Of a DNA stretch of 64,000 bases, positions 1 to 13,230 are shown piece by piece. Below the pieces are notes generated by a model. The model saw nothing but the letters and a program-made list of their open reading frames with translations, was not told where the DNA came from and searched no databases. The position numbers and the translations under genes were made by a program. The stretch lies in NCBI RefSeq assembly GCF_963924675.1, contig NC_089236.1, forward strand, positions 32,883,319 to 32,947,318. Direction: 5' to 3'. Origin of the DNA: Phocoena phocoena (taxonomy: Eukaryota > Chordata > Mammalia > Artiodactyla > Phocoenidae). How positions within the stretch are numbered: position 1 is the first letter of the stretch; every line of letters starts with the position of its first letter.

Positions 1-75
1 ACTAGAGAAAGCCCACACAGCAACGAAGACCCAATGCAGCCAAAAATAAATTAATTAAATAAATTTTTTTCAAAA
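1..75 (+). repeat. Tail of a long-form CHR SINE
   Basis: The 3' end of the long CHR form: ACTAGAGAAAGCCCACACAG, then AACGAAGACCCAATGCAGCC and an (AAAT)n-type tail. It matches the 3' end of the complete copy at 46067-46415. The rest lies before the window. Confidence 0.85.
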
Positions 76-1495
76 ATCCCCTGGGTAGTTTATAAATAGG
101 CTACCTTCCCAGCCCCTGTCATTAACTTGTACTGTCATCACTGCTAACACAAGAGGAGGGTAAATCCACTCGTCGTAGCTTTGAGCAACAAAACACAGTG
201 CTCCACAAAGAACTGTACACATTCACATATAGGAAGAAGATAAGGTAATTAAGTATCTAATTTGTCAACAGAAAACCAATGAGAAAATACAGTGGTCCTG
301 AAAAGGCATTATTTAATCACTGCTTTGATTGATATATTTCAGAATGATGAATAATGCTCACGATCTGTAGAAACTTATACATTCCCTACAAATTATTACT
401 AAATAGCAAAATAAAATATGACTTTTAATAAAACATATTTCTTGATAAACAGGCTAAGGAAATTCAAGTAGATAATATTAATTTACAAGAATATAATTTT
501 AATGCCATTTCCATTCACTGATATGTATCATAAGCATAGGCCACTTACTAAGCATAAACTGGGTTTATCATTGAAGTACTACCACACCCAAATGTATTAA
601 TGGAAAGGCAATAAATTCACACTTGAATTTTAAGTAAGAATGCATAAAACAAAATTATAAAGTTTTAAGTATAAGAAAAGCAAATATCCTATATGTTATA
701 AACATGTTACACTTGAATTCCTGATAAAAAAACTAAATTCTGGAATATATAATTGGTTTTCCCTTTTTTACAGCTACCACCTCACAGGTCATGACTTATA
801 ATTAAATACAGTGGCGTTGCTGGTAAATGTTTTACAACCATCTCTCAGGGAAAGAAAAACAACTTATTGGTAGTATTTGCCAATGTATGGGATGTAAGTA
901 ATCCCAAATGGCCGATTACAAGCAACAAATGCAATGCCACCAAATGTGACAGAGAAACTGGCTCTAGACCACCAGTGAAAAATACACTGTGCTAGACTAA
1001 TTTGTGTTTGGCACATACTGTACTTATAAATCATGGATTTATTCATCAGTAACTTACTGTACATGGAGGCATGATAAAAATTACACAATTCCTGCCTTCA
1101 GTGAAATTAGAGTTCTTGTGAAAATCGGAATGGCACAATGGCATGTGAATTTCAAATTACTTAAAAATCTAAAACAAACATATTTCTTTCATCTTCACAT
1201 TTGCAACAGCTAATATTCATTTTAGGTTGCTCAACCACCAATCTCACTTCATCCTGTCTCAATATTAAGTAACAAGTTAACCTAAATATAGCAAAGTGAC
1301 AATGATTTAAAGATTTCTTCCTAAGAGTTTTATGCTTATTACATGTATGTAATCAGTACTCTAAATTACTTTTTTTTAATTATTTTCTTTCTAAAAGTCT
1401 GATTCTCTTTTAATTTGCATCTTCCAATACATTTACTCAACCAATATTATTAAGCATTTTATATATGGCGTGGGCGAGGGAGAGCACGAGCATGC
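76..1495. other. Intronic, no gene seen
   Basis: AT-rich intronic sequence. A stretch around 800-1010 has the look of an old DNA transposon but I could not assign it. No splice-bounded reading frame was recognised. Confidence 0.5.
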
Positions 1496-1497
1496 CT

Positions 1498-1498
<1 letters not shown>

Positions 1499-1555
<57 letters not shown>

Positions 1556-1556
1556 T

Positions 1557-1590
<34 letters not shown>
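1499..1590. repeat. Compound microsatellite (GT)25 then imperfect (GA)n
   Basis: An unbroken run of 25 GT units (1499-1548) passes into GA-rich repeat broken by single T and A interruptions up to 1590. It ends about 20 bp before the A-tail end of the antisense CHR SINE. Overlapping ORFs here are repeat artefacts. Confidence 0.97.
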
Positions 1591-1609
1591 TTCATTAGGC
1601 ATATACATT

Positions 1610-1809
1610 TCTTTTTTGCGGTACGCGGGCCTCTCACTGCTGTGGCCTCTCCCATTGCAGAGCACAGGCTCCGGACGCGCAGGCTCAGTGGCCATGGCTC
1701 AGGGGCCTAGCCGCTCCGTGGCATGTGGGATCTTCCCGGACCGGGGCACCAACCTGTCTCCCCTGCATCGGCAGGCGGACTCTCAACCACTGCGCCACCA
1801 GGGAAGCCC
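1610..1809 (-). repeat. CHR SINE (short form), antisense
   Basis: Reading the minus strand gives the CHR head (GGGCTTCCCTGGTGGCGCAG), box-B-like GGTTGGTGCCCCGGTCC region, and end near GCGTACCGC with a short A tail. tRNA-Glu-derived retroposon mobilised by L1. It sits at the edge of an antisense L1 fragment. One of two CHR copies in the window in DIAPH3 sense orientation. Confidence 0.93.
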
Positions 1810-3020
1810 AGAAAGTTTATTTTTTAATGTTATCATCTTACATAATTTTCTTTTCAGTTATTGTCTTGTTCATCTCTGTTTGTTTGTGCTTTAGTTCTTC
1901 TAGGTCCTTGTTAAACTTTTCTTGTTATCTTCTCAATCAATGCCTCCATTCTTTTCCCAAAATCTTGAATCATCTTTACTATCATTACTCGGAATTCTTT
2001 TTCAGATTGATTATCTCCTTTTCATTTAGTTGTTCTTGTAGGTTTTTATCTTACTCCTTTGTCTGCAACATATTTCTTTATCATCTCATTTTGTCAAACT
2101 TTACTGTGTTTGTGGTCTCCTTTCCACAGGCTGCAGGATTGCAGCTCCTCTTGCTTCTGGTGTCTGCCCCCTGGTGGGTGAGGTTGGTCCAGAGGCTTGT
2201 GCTGTTATCCCCTTGATAGGGGGGTTTTGTTGTGGTGACCAGAGCCTGCCCTAGAGATTGAGTGGGGCCTCCCCTTTGTTCTGTGGTTGTCACTGTCAGG
2301 GGCAGGGGCTGCTCCCTAGTTGCTGCAGTTGAGGCCCCCGGATCTGTTTCTCAGCTGTGATTCTGATCTACGGTGTGAGGTAAGTGGGAATGGAGCACTC
2401 CCACTAGGAGAGAAGCCACTGAGTTTTCTCCCTTTGGAGCTGTTCACCTGTGAATGCGCTCTGTTGTGTCGCCTTTCACCTGTTGCGCAGGCTCACAAAG
2501 TACACTGTTGTTGGCACTGCTCTCAGTCCTGCCTTAACTGGGGTTAGGCCGGCAATTGGCCCTGGTGACCCTCAGGAGTTGTTTTCACTGGGCCACCAGC
2601 ACAGGTCCACTGAGGTCAGGTCCCAGTGCTGCACCAGTCATGCACCTGGACCCGCTGTGGGAGCTATGGAGGCCGCTTGAACTCTGGCCTGGCCCAACCC
2701 CCACGAGTACGCACCCACAGAGCCCACAGCTGCTAAAGCCAGACCCGTCCCAGCTGCAGGAGCACTTGTCCATTCGGATGTTTCACAGCCGCTGAATTTA
2801 GGAAGCCATCAGCAGGGGTGTAACTCTGCAGTTCATGCAGCCACAAGGAGAGATTTCAGCTCTTTTCCCTTAGTCACATAGCCCCTGGGGCTCAGCTGTG
2901 GTTTCAGCCCCTCTTCTGGGCAAATTTCCTAGTGGGGGCACCTATCTGCACCCTCCCGGGCCAGCAGGGCAGGTCCCAGCACCCACTGAAAGATTTCCTA
3001 GTAGGGAGAGCTATCCATGC
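1810..3020 (-). mobile_element. L1 fragment, 5'UTR and start of ORF1, antisense
   Basis: The minus strand between about 1840 and 2090 resembles the N-terminal coding part of L1 ORF1 in the full copy at 54872 onward (shared GACCTAGAAGAACTAAAG-like and AAGATGATTCAA-like stretches). Further up, 2100-3020 is GC-rich like an L1 5'UTR. Degraded; no intact frame. The 3' part is absent, so this is an internal or rearranged piece rather than an ordinary 5' truncation. Confidence 0.7.
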
Positions 3021-3740
3021 CTCATCTTACACAATTTTCTGCATCTTGCTTTTCTGTGATTTAAACCTCATGGAAGTTTCTCAAATTATCTAGCATAACT
3101 TCAATTCATTGTTTTTAATACTGGCATAATACTCCCCGGTATGGCTACCCATAATTTATTTAGCCATTGCCTTTTGTTTCCAGGTTTTTAACTTAGTAAA
3201 TAATAATGAAAGAAGCATCCTTGTGCATATGTCCTCATCTGTTAGTGCTTTTGCTCCTTCTTCACAGATTCCCAGGAGTGGAATCCCTGGGTCAAAGAGC
3301 ATGTATATTTTCCTTTTTTCATAAACATTTAAGATAGCTTTCCAAAAATGCTCTATTCATTTTACAGCTCCACCAGCAACATATGAAGGTACTTTTTCCC
3401 CACATTCCCACTTAAACAGTAAATATCTGATGGATATAGTTACTTTAATTTGAATATCCATAACTACAAATCTTTACATATGTATTTATCTTCTTGGATT
3501 TGTTCTTCTTAAATTGTCCTTAGCCCATTTTTCTATTGGATTTTTTTCTAGTCAACTCATGAAAGCTCACCGTAGGGTAAAAGGTATTAGCCCTTTGTCA
3601 AAATCATTAGTAATATTTTTTACTACATCTATTGTCTTTTACCTATGCTTAGTTTGCTATACAAATTCTTCTTTGAACACTTGATTATGCCTATGTTTTC
3701 TTTTACAGTTTCAAGGTTTCCATTTCTGAGAGAAAGCTGT
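3021..3740 (-). mobile_element. Older L1M 3' region, antisense
   Basis: Plus-strand reads of the type CATAATTTATTTAGCCATTG, GAGTGGAATCCCTGGGTCAAAG and CAGCTCCACCAGCAACATAT are the classical antisense of L1 ORF2/3' sequence. Strongly diverged from the full L1 at 53-60 kb, so it is an older insertion next to the 5' fragment. Confidence 0.75.
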
Positions 3741-6700
3741 TCTGTAGTCAGAAGACAACACCAATGTTCAGAGGCCAAGGGGAAAGGGAAGAGAAGGTCC
3801 TGGCATTAGATCTTCATTTTAGCCATCCCTTCTCTTCCAAGTAGGAGTCAATAAATCAATAAATTGCCTTTTTTGCTCAAGTTAGTTCAAGGTAGGCTTC
3901 TATCACTGACAACTAAAAGAGATTTGATTAATACTGCAATGTTCTTACCCAAATGAATTGCTAAGTTTGATACAATGTGGATTTTATGACAGTACCAGAA
4001 AATCAGTACTATATCAATTATTTCCTGTTCTCATTACCCATGTCAATGTTCCTAAGTCTCCACCTATTTATAAATAGAAAATATCACTACATGGTTTAAG
4101 AAAAATGAATCTAATTATTTCTTAATGCACAACAGCTAAAGCTTTTGAAACTTATGTATAATTGACAGTATTATTTAAATTACCCTTAAGAACTACAGTA
4201 AAAGTACACTCAGAGTTTCCATTTGAAAAATGTGTCTTTTTCTTAGCACACAATTTCACACAATTTTTATCCTTTGAATTTTCTATCTTTTTATACCATA
4301 AGTGAAGTAAGCTTCATTTCCAGATACTGGGCTAGAAAGTTATGGATATGATGCCTAATCCTTAATTTTAGAAAGTACAATTTTACATGGTTGTTCTCAT
4401 TTTAAAACTTAAGATTCCTGAAGGCCTTGTTCCTATATATATAATTCTACCATTCTTCCTCTTAACAATTAGAGGAAGATGAGAAAAGAAAGTTGGGCTA
4501 CATAATAACCATTTAATAACAACCACATAAGGCAAAATTTATGTCAACATTTTGCTGCCCCAAATACCCAGTGCTGAGATCCTCTCATGCTGGGAGGAAA
4601 GGAGTGAGAATTCAGACACGCAGGCTCAGCACACAGGAGCTCTGAATCTGGGCAAAAACAGAGCCATGAACCCCTATCAAGATCTCTAGGAAGTTTTAAT
4701 AAAGCCCACACTTTATTTACACAACTTGATGGGCTATTGCAAGGCCTTCCCTGAGCTTTACAAGCCACACTTCAAGGCAGCAGCAGACTCACGGAAGCAC
4801 TGAGCGCTGTTTGTAGTACCCACGCAAGGGGATATTGAGGAAGCCTCCAGACACCTCCTCTCAACAATGGCCAAACATAAATCCAGAGGCAACATTTGTC
4901 TTTAGTCCCCAGACCTCATTCCCAACACCAACACCACACTCAGACTTATCCATACCCAGTGGTATCACAAAGATGGGATGACGGCCAGTCACTCAGTACT
5001 GACCTCATCCGTTATACTGTTTCTGCACAACTTCTCTTTGACTCCCAGACTCCTGGAAGCACTTGCTTAACATGAACCCCTCAGAACCACATGTTGCTCC
5101 CTTCTTTGGATGATTTCCTAGGCACGTATTCTAGCTTCTTACTTGACCTTCTGGTATTTACTTGCTCCTCAGCCTGGCCTTAACCTCGGAGTCACTTGAA
5201 CTGGTGCTATTTGCCAGATCAGAATTGTTCTGGCCCATTTGTAGTCAAAGGGAAGATGATATCAAAGTTCTAATTTATCATCTTCATTTACTGTGCCTTC
5301 TACTTGTCCCCTATCAGGACAGGCTGTATTAGTCTATACTGTATCCCCTGGAACTCTAGGCTTCTGTAGACGTGGTCAGAGTTGACCACAGGAGGGTTAA
5401 CCATGGCCTCTAAGGCCCACTACTCTTTTTCAACAGAACAGATCCACTTTTATTTTTGACATATGATGAGGGAGTAGTGAGGGAGCTAAGACTATATAGT
5501 TACAAAAAGGTTCTTACACTAAAGAGAATTTTCATTAGTATTTGTTTATATTTTCTAACCTCACATGGGCCCTCAAGAAGCTTTCAGATATTTTTATTCA
5601 TATTCCATCCCTTCAATACCTGTTTAAATCCCATCGGCTCTTTTCAAAGCTCTATCCCTATCTCTGCCCTATTCTTAGCGTTATGACTTTGCTCCTTAAT
5701 TCACTAAGAACAGTGAAACTAGGCAGTTGACTCCACTTTCCTCTTCCATCAAGGAAACCAGTTTTCTTCTATCTTTACCAGACTCCCTGCCCAGAAAAAC
5801 ATGTGTGCTTCTTTATTCTTATGACTTTTAACATTAAACTATCAGTCTAATCCCAGTCCTTATTCCCCTCTTTCTCTGTAGTGATTCCTTTTCTACAAAC
5901 CTTTCAACCAGACCCACCCTCTCACCCAAACTTCCCTCTATTCTGCTTCCCCTCAGGCTACTAATTCATTTCTTTTTTTCTATCACCACTAAAACACTGA
6001 CAAGTATGGTATTCACTATCCCCCCTTCCTCAATATGCATTCACTTCTTAAGCCTTCATAGATTTGGTTACCTCTGCCCTCATCAGCCCTCTCCCAGAGT
6101 TTCTCTTACAAATGACCATCAGGGAACTCCTAATCCATGTCTCTTTTCGGTCCCCCTCTGCTAGTCTCCCCAAAGCAAAACTTTTTTTGCATTTTTCCAC
6201 CTGAGCCCTCCTCTCCCTAGACTATCCCTTCTAATTCTTCTCTAGCTGTCTATATTCATATCTCTAGATGAAGATACAGCTGTAGCACCTTTCCAGAATC
6301 TCCTCCTCTATTCACTTAACAGAAGCTTTCACAATGGTTCCATCATTTCTCTCTTCTTGCTAAGTTAACTTCATTGAGAAGTTTTCAACCATGTCTTTAT
6401 ACCAAAAAACATGAAAACTAATCTCCGGCATGACCAATTTCTGACATGCCATGACCAAATTCATGAATTTTAGGAAAAAATATGTACTTCTTGAACTTCT
6501 ATATACACAAACACTAAAATTTTCTTGAAATGGGACATTGGATAATGCCAAAAAACACTTAGAGGACAAATGTATTTTTTACAAAGAGTATCTTATACTA
6601 CTTACTATAAATTACAGTTACTAAGGGTCTCTAACCAGTCTCAGAAAAGGAGTTGGAACATAATTAAGAAAACATTAAAAGAAAAAAAAAGAAAAACATC

Positions 6701-6770
6701 AGAAATAATGCTGACACTTTAAAAAACAAAGAATATACCTTTCATTAGTACTAATAGATGCTTTACCTAA
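3741..6770. other. Intronic, no gene seen
   Basis: No recognised exon, RNA gene or well-preserved repeat. The 5700-6350 stretch is pyrimidine-rich on the plus strand and may be a decayed LINE, but I cannot assign it. Confidence 0.5.
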
Positions 6771-6774
6771 CATA

Positions 6775-6890
6775 TATACCAGACACCATGTGTATAGTAA
6801 TAACACTCCATATTTCATTCTTTCCACAACTACATCTTGAGGTTGGTATTCTCAACCACATTTTCCATTCTGAATAAAAGTAACCAAAAA
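6775..6890 (+). repeat. Degraded MIR fragment
   Basis: The order CACAACTACATCTTGAGGTTGGTATT...CCACATTTTCCATTCTGAATAA follows the MIR core (acaaccctatgaggtaggtactattatccccattttacag). Short and diverged. Confidence 0.5.
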
Positions 6891-7299
6891 TGTTTAACAA
6901 CAGTTATCTCTGGTGAAGAAATTGTGGATGGTTTTCATTTTTTTCTTTTTGGTTTATATGTATTTTCTGCAATGATTATATATTACTTTTGAAACGTATT
7001 AAGATGAAGACATCAAGTTTTTGAAAGCAGGAAATCTAACTGAGAAACATTTCCTGGTAAAGGAAGGAATCAAAGAATTTTCAGAAATGAAAGGTAACTT
7101 AGATGTTATCAGATCTAGCCCCCTAATTTTTCATATTGAAAAAAAATCAATTTTAGTAATACTTAATAAATTCTAAGGCAGACAGAAAAATCACATGAAA
7201 TACTTCAAGTATAAATAATTCTTTTCATATAATTTAATGTAGTAATACACCTCTTATGAGTCAAGTCTCCAAGGTTTCCTATATTTTTCATTTATTATG

Positions 7300-7375
7300 G
7301 TATTTTCATCATCCAGCATTGTCACGCATAGGTAAGTGCTTAATAAACACTATTTGGCAATGATCACAAACTGAA
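7300..7375 (+). repeat. L2/MIR 3' tail fragment
   Basis: CATAGGTAAGTGCTTAATAAACACTATTTGG matches the shared 3' end of L2/MIR elements (catagtaggtgcttaataaatatttg). Confidence 0.55.
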
Positions 7376-7889
7376 CATTTAAATTATTCATAGATTTATC
7401 CAGATGTTTCCAAAACGTAAGTTCTGTAAATAAAAGTGATTATTAAATGAGTGCCAATTTACTATAAGAATGTAAAATGAATCTGTGTGCTATTCCAAGT
7501 TACATTTAGAAGCTCTGCAAACAGCATACTATTAGCTCTGCTGATTTGTTTTTATTTTCCTAATTGAAATGTGGTCCGTGTTATCAGGCCATCTGCGCCA
7601 TGGCAAAATGACTTGGTAAACAAGATAAAAATGGTATTTTCTGTTAGCAACAACATCAGATTTTGTTTCTGCTAAGAAAATATTATTCTAAAAAGACAGT
7701 TTCTGGTACCAGTACCGAAAACTTGGATAAAGGAAGTCGCAGTAGGAGCAGGCTGTAGGAGACTGCGGACAGTCCAGGGTCTCCCCACTAACCCCCCCAA
7801 GACAGAGTATGAGTCCTTCTCAACATGGCTGCAGGCAACAATCCAGCACTTTAACATGCACTTAGGGCCCATGTATTCCACCGTACTCG

Positions 7890-7990
7890 TTTCACCTGCC
7901 GATACATTTTGTCTCTACTAAACTGTGAGCTCCTTGATGTACTTGAGACCTTGTCTTAACTGACATTAGCTTCCCCAAGTTTCTCGCATG
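7890..7990 (+). repeat. L2 3' UTR fragment
   Basis: ACTAAACTGTGAGCTCCTTGATG...CTTGTCTTAACTG resembles the L2 3' end (tagactgtaagctccttgagggcagggaccttgtct). Confidence 0.6.
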
Positions 7991-8439
7991 TAGTTGAAGA
8001 AAGACCAGATCACTCCAGCTTAAAATCAAGGAGCAAGCACCTGGCAACATGCAAAAGTCTGATATAATCTGGTAGATGGTTGTCCTGCTCTTCCCCCCAC
8101 ATCATCCTCTTTGCTTTTTGTCCAAAGAAAAACCCTGTTCATCTTGAGAAATACACAAAAACATCAAAAAAACAGGTCACCCATAATCCTACTACTCCTT
8201 TTTGTTTGAGTATGAGAGAAAATGGGAATTCTTGCCTCAGTTTCTCCAATTCTAGGCCAAAGTGACAGACAACTGTGAGTGTTTTAACAAGTTTGGTTAG
8301 AATACATAGTTTTCCTTTAAATGAATAAATACACACAGGTACCAACTCATTCACATATACATGTACATCCTCACACAACAACTTTCTTTAAACAAAAAGT
8401 GGTTCATACTATACATGTGCTTCTATATCACTTTCTATA

Positions 8440-9170
8440 TCAGCTAACTTTCCAAATCATAAACTCATTCATTTTAATAGCTGTATTATCAATCACTACA
8501 TGAATGTGCTATAAGTTACTTAATCACTTCTCCATTGATGGTTATTTTGGTTATTTTAAGTTTCTTTGACATTTTACCCAGTGCTACAAGGGACAACCTC
8601 ATACATAGATCTTTAAATATTAAAGCTATTGATAAAAACAGATTCAAAATCTGGGACTGTTAGATCAGTAGGGTATGCAAGTTTTTTATTTTGAAAGATA
8701 CTGCCAAATTATACTCCCAAAATGTTGAATTGCTTTATATTTCTACACCCTCACCAAACACTTACTGTCAGCACTCTTTTTTAGCTTTTCTATTTTGACA
8801 GATGAAAAATGCTCTCCATACCTATTTTAATTTACATATTGAGATTGAACATCTTTTCAAGTGGCTGCTTGCCATTTGTATTTTCCTTGGGCAAATTGCT
8901 TACTCATACTAAGTAAAAAATTTCCTATTGGGTTATTCATCTTTTTCCTAATGATTTGTAGGTGTTCTTTACACGTTAGTGATACGTTAGCAACTATTTT
9001 CTTCCAGTTTTTTATGTCTTCTAACTTTGTTTACTCCCTCCCTCTCCCTGTCACTGCCCATAGAGAAGTTTTGAGTTATTATATTAACAAATGTACCCAT
9101 CTTTTCCTTTACAATTTCTGGATTTAAACTTGCTTAAAAACACTCTCTCACTCCAAGATTACTTTTAGTA
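8440..9170 (-). mobile_element. Old L1M fragment, antisense
   Basis: Plus strand carries CCATTGATGGTTATTTTGG, CTGGGACTGTTAGATCAGTAGGG, GATACTGCCAAATTATACTCCC and TTTTAATTTACATATTGAGATTGAACATC, in the order expected for the antisense of an L1M 3' end. Degraded; no coding potential. Confidence 0.75.
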
Positions 9171-12100
9171 ATATCACCCCAGAATGATATTCTACATTTC
9201 ATATAACTTACTCAGCCTAGCAAAGATGAGTTTTTCTTACTGAAGAGATAGGCCTAATCGTAAAACTTCAATCTTATCTAACTTAAAGTTCCCCTTTCCT
9301 CAGTGTGGCCCTCACTTGGACTAGGAAATCTATAATGTTGAACAGGGCTGTGGATCTTCACTATCTTCCCACCTTGTCCTTCAATTCCATCATCCCTACT
9401 CACCACGTTTCCTCCAACACCTTCAGGGCTGAAAAGAGAGAGAGTAGGGAGGAAAGAAAGTTAAGATGTAGAAAACTGCTGTAATCAGGTATCACTGTTA
9501 CACGCCGGTGCCACTGTCCTCTGGATATGGCTGATAGGCAAATGCTGCCTCCTTCTGTGGGATGCGCATGTGGGTTACTCAGACTCCCTTGCTGAGACTT
9601 GGCAGTCCACTCCACATAGACTCTCTCTGTTGGGGGTCATTGCACGTGCAGGTGGGCCCGTTGGGTAAAACTCCTTCCAAGACAACTCAAAGTCAACTCC
9701 CTTTGGAGAGGTCCACATCCAGTCAATGTCTGGTACAAGTCCAACTTGTTCCAACAATAGGTCTAAGCCGTTCTCCTTGCTCTGCCACCAAAGCAGTTCA
9801 CACAGCCCTTACCTTTAGAGCCACCATTCACAAATAGAGCCAGTTTCTAATTCCTATGTCCTTAAATTGGAAAGGATACAGTCAGCTTCTCTCAAATGTC
9901 CACTCATTTGGTTCTACTCCCTTAAAAGGTGTCGGAGATAATGCCGTAGCTGACACCTGTATCTCCAAAGAAAGCCTCTATCAATCTTCTATTCTTTACA
10001 TATTTGTTAACCTATTCTTATAGAGCCTGGAATTGAACGAGCTAATGGTAGCACAATCCATTTCACAATCACTTTTCATGGCCACACTGCTCTGGTATCT
10101 GCTATCATTAGCCCACTTGCTATCCTTGGCCTTTGTACTTCTGCCAAAATGTTAACACAGTAGAAGTCACATTTAATATTTCTGCTATAGAAACCTTAGT
10201 TTTACTGTTATAATAATTCCTTTTTAGACTTTTTCAGAATCAAAAGAGCCTTAATACTGTAGCTGAGTGCCTTATCTTGGGTTGATAGATTTTTTTTTTT
10301 CTTTCCTTCTTTATAATGTCTTATACTTCCTAAATTTTCTGTAACAATGCATTATTTTTGAAATAAGAAAAAAAAGATTGTTAAAATTGTTACAGTTTAA
10401 GTACCTTTATTCAGTCCAATCCCCATTAGTCACATTCTTAACTTAGATTTTGTTATTAACTTTAAATAAGCTTTATACAAAAGTAAATAATTGCTTACAG
10501 CCATTCTATTCATTCATTTATTTATTTCTATTTTGTTTTAAGATGATATTTGAATTCTGATCATATCTCACAAGAAAACAAGCCTCTACAGAACTTTTAA
10601 TGTGAAAAGTATTTAGAAATCATATACTTTTCTCAGTAAGGAAGAACAGACAAAACAACAGGATAGTACCATATGGGTTGAAGACCACCTCATTAAGTGA
10701 TACTCTAGCTTTTTAAGATGTATCTTTGATTTTAATAATTTAAAATTTGAGCATCTGAATAAATGAATGACACTTAAAATGTTACTTGATTACTAAATAA
10801 GTTGATCTTAGAATTTCTAATCATTTTGATTATTTAAACAGCCTTTGTCTCCTAAGAAATTTTTTTTAAATGACAGGGGGAAATATATAAAGATCAGAAG
10901 CTATAAAAATAAAAATTCTTAGTGAAAGAGTAAAATGAGGACACCAGTTCCTGTCACTTTCTCCTGTAAAAGGAGTTAAGAAGTGAACCTCAAGGGAGGT
11001 ACATTTTACCAACTGTTAAGATACCCCCATATCTTAAATTACAACTGCCTTCAGATAATGAATTAGGAAAAATCAAAATATAACAGATAATTAGCCTCCT
11101 ATTAAAATGACCCAAGAGATTACACATGTGCACCAAGATCAAGAATTTATTTTAATTACAATAAAAAGTATGGCCTCCAGAATTGCAGGGTACTCTAACA
11201 GTCGTGAGTATGTGCTATAAGCGGAAGCAGTCTGCAGGCCTACCTGCAGACATGTCCAGAGACCCAGAGTTCTTCAGAGAGCCCCACCAAGACTCCCCAG
11301 GAAAAGAGGTGCCAGAAATATTAACACAATCATCTAATTTGTGCTGCACCATGTATTCCCTGCCTTCATGGGGTTTCTAGTCCATCACATTAACTCAACT
11401 AATTTAATTTATACATGAAGTATGAGGACAGTTCAGATAGGAAAAGCATATGATGCTATGGGCACACACCCCGTTATCCTCATAGTGGATCATCGACAAA
11501 CCAAGTAAGCAACTCTCTGTCATTTGGCATCCAATATAGACTAGCCTAAAAAGAGAGAAGAAAATATAAGAATTTTCTCCTTAATAATAGTATTTCTGAT
11601 TACGGATTGTTAAAGTGATATTTGGATTTTAATACATCAGTCCCTATTAGCTTAGATTGTATACCTGCCCACAAAATACATACTGAGTCTTAGAATGTTT
11701 GTGAGGCTTCAAAATCCATCACCTATAGACAGTCATGAATTCACAAAGGTAATACTGTCATAAAGGAATCTACCTTGTCCAGATAACTCATGAGCTCGAT
11801 GCATGTCTTTCTTCTGTCTTTTTCCTCCAAGTACAATACACAAAGGCAGAGCCAGGGCACGTTGTACCTTCTCTGGGCCCTCAAGCACTAACCAAATTGG
11901 CAAAGAGAGTGGCAGTACTGAGGTCAAAACAGCACAAACTGAGTCTTTAATTAAATGTGGCTAAGTGGAGGATGGGAGCTAGATAGCGGTACAAGAATAG
12001 AGGAACTAGTACAGGCAAGAACAAAAAAGAGTTGATGTGGACAAGATGGAAGTCAACAGGAACTTCGGGGAACAAAGGTTTCCCCATGAACAAAGGTTAC

Positions 12101-12404
12101 TGCAGGTTTGGACATGCTCCCAGAACATTCCTGAGTAGGTATGATAGATTCCATTATAAGAGGATGAATATAATGGGTAACTAAATTAGAGTATAATTTT
12201 TGGAAAACTGATAAAAAAAAATTTTTAAGTTAAAAGTTTACTTTTAAAAAGGCACCAAGCCCAGAAATTTGTATAGTTCTTGAAAATAACAAGTCATCAA
12301 GTAATTTGTAGGTTGTGCAAAATTATGTGAGTAGGGGAAAAAGGCATATTTATCTGTCTGTCATGAATCTAGCATAGTTAAAGTGTGATAAAAAATGAAC
12401 AAAA
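9171..12404. other. Intronic, no gene seen
   Basis: AT-rich intron with no feature I can assign. ORFs of 60-90 codons at 9400-9840 overlap in several frames without known domains or splice context. Confidence 0.5.
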
Positions 12405-12616
12405 GGGCTTCCCTGGTGGTGCAGTGGTTGAGAGTCTGCCTGCCGATGCAGGGGACACGGGTTCGTGCCCAGGTCCAGGAAGATCCCACATGCCGCGGAG
12501 CGGCTGGGGCCGTGAGCCATGGCCTCTGAACTTGCGCATCCGGAGCCTGTGGTCTGCAACGGGAGAGGCCACAACAGTGAGAGGCCCGCGTACCGCAAAA
12601 AAAAAAAAAAAAAAAA
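12405..12616 (+). repeat. CHR SINE (short form)
   Basis: Complete copy: head GGGCTTCCCTGGTGGTGCAG, GGTTCGTGCCC box-B-like motif, end CGCGTACCGC and a pure A tail of about 20. Only slightly diverged from other copies, so a fairly recent insertion. No clean target duplication could be drawn by eye. Confidence 0.96.
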
Positions 12617-12757
12617 CTAAAAAGAAAAACCAAATGGGTTTGTGAATGAGGCAAAATTTTCTAATGAATTATTAAAACTTTGATTTATAAATCTTAATGA
12701 TATCTTCAATTCATATTATATATTAGGGATAAAATATTAATACATTAATTTATATTA

Positions 12758-13225
12758 CAGTAAGTCCCCTACATACGAACCTTCAAGTTGTGAACTTTCA
12801 AAGATGCAAATGTGCGTTCGCATGTCCAATCACGTAAGGTGTGAGTGAAATTGCAGCTTTCCCTCAGTCTCCTATTGCTGACAATCCTTCAGCTCTACCA
12901 TCTCCCACCTCCTTCCCCTCCTCTAGTCAGTAACTCTTCTTGCCTGTTCACTTGATGCCAGCCCCTGTATGCCAGCTGTTGTACTGTACCACTGTACTTT
13001 TCAAGGTACTGTACTGTAAGATTAAAAATGTTTTCTTTATTTGTTGTGTTTGTTTTTTAATGTATTATTTGTGTGGAAAGTATTATAAGTCTACTATAGT
13101 AGAGTACTATATAGCCGATTGTGTTAGCTGGGTACCTAGGCTAACTTTGTTGGACTTACAAACAAATTGGACTCTTACGAATGCACTCTCCGAATAGAAC
13201 TCAATCGTATGTAGGGGACTTACTG
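12758..13225. mobile_element. Tigger/pogo-like non-autonomous DNA transposon with intact TIRs
   Basis: The left end CAGTAAGTCCCCTACATACGA (12758-12778) and right end (13205-13225) are perfect 21-bp inverted repeats, flanked on both sides by TA, the target of Tc1/mariner-class elements. The 468-bp body has no transposase frame. A CAGTNNGTCCCC-type terminus is typical of TcMar-Tigger derived MITEs; the exact subfamily I cannot name. Confidence 0.9.
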
Positions 13226-13230
13226 TAATA

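Noticed and set aside
1499..1590. Repeat array as CRISPR-like or coding Cys/Val and Arg/Glu repeats
   Set aside because: Simple dinucleotide microsatellite in a mammalian intron; no spacers.
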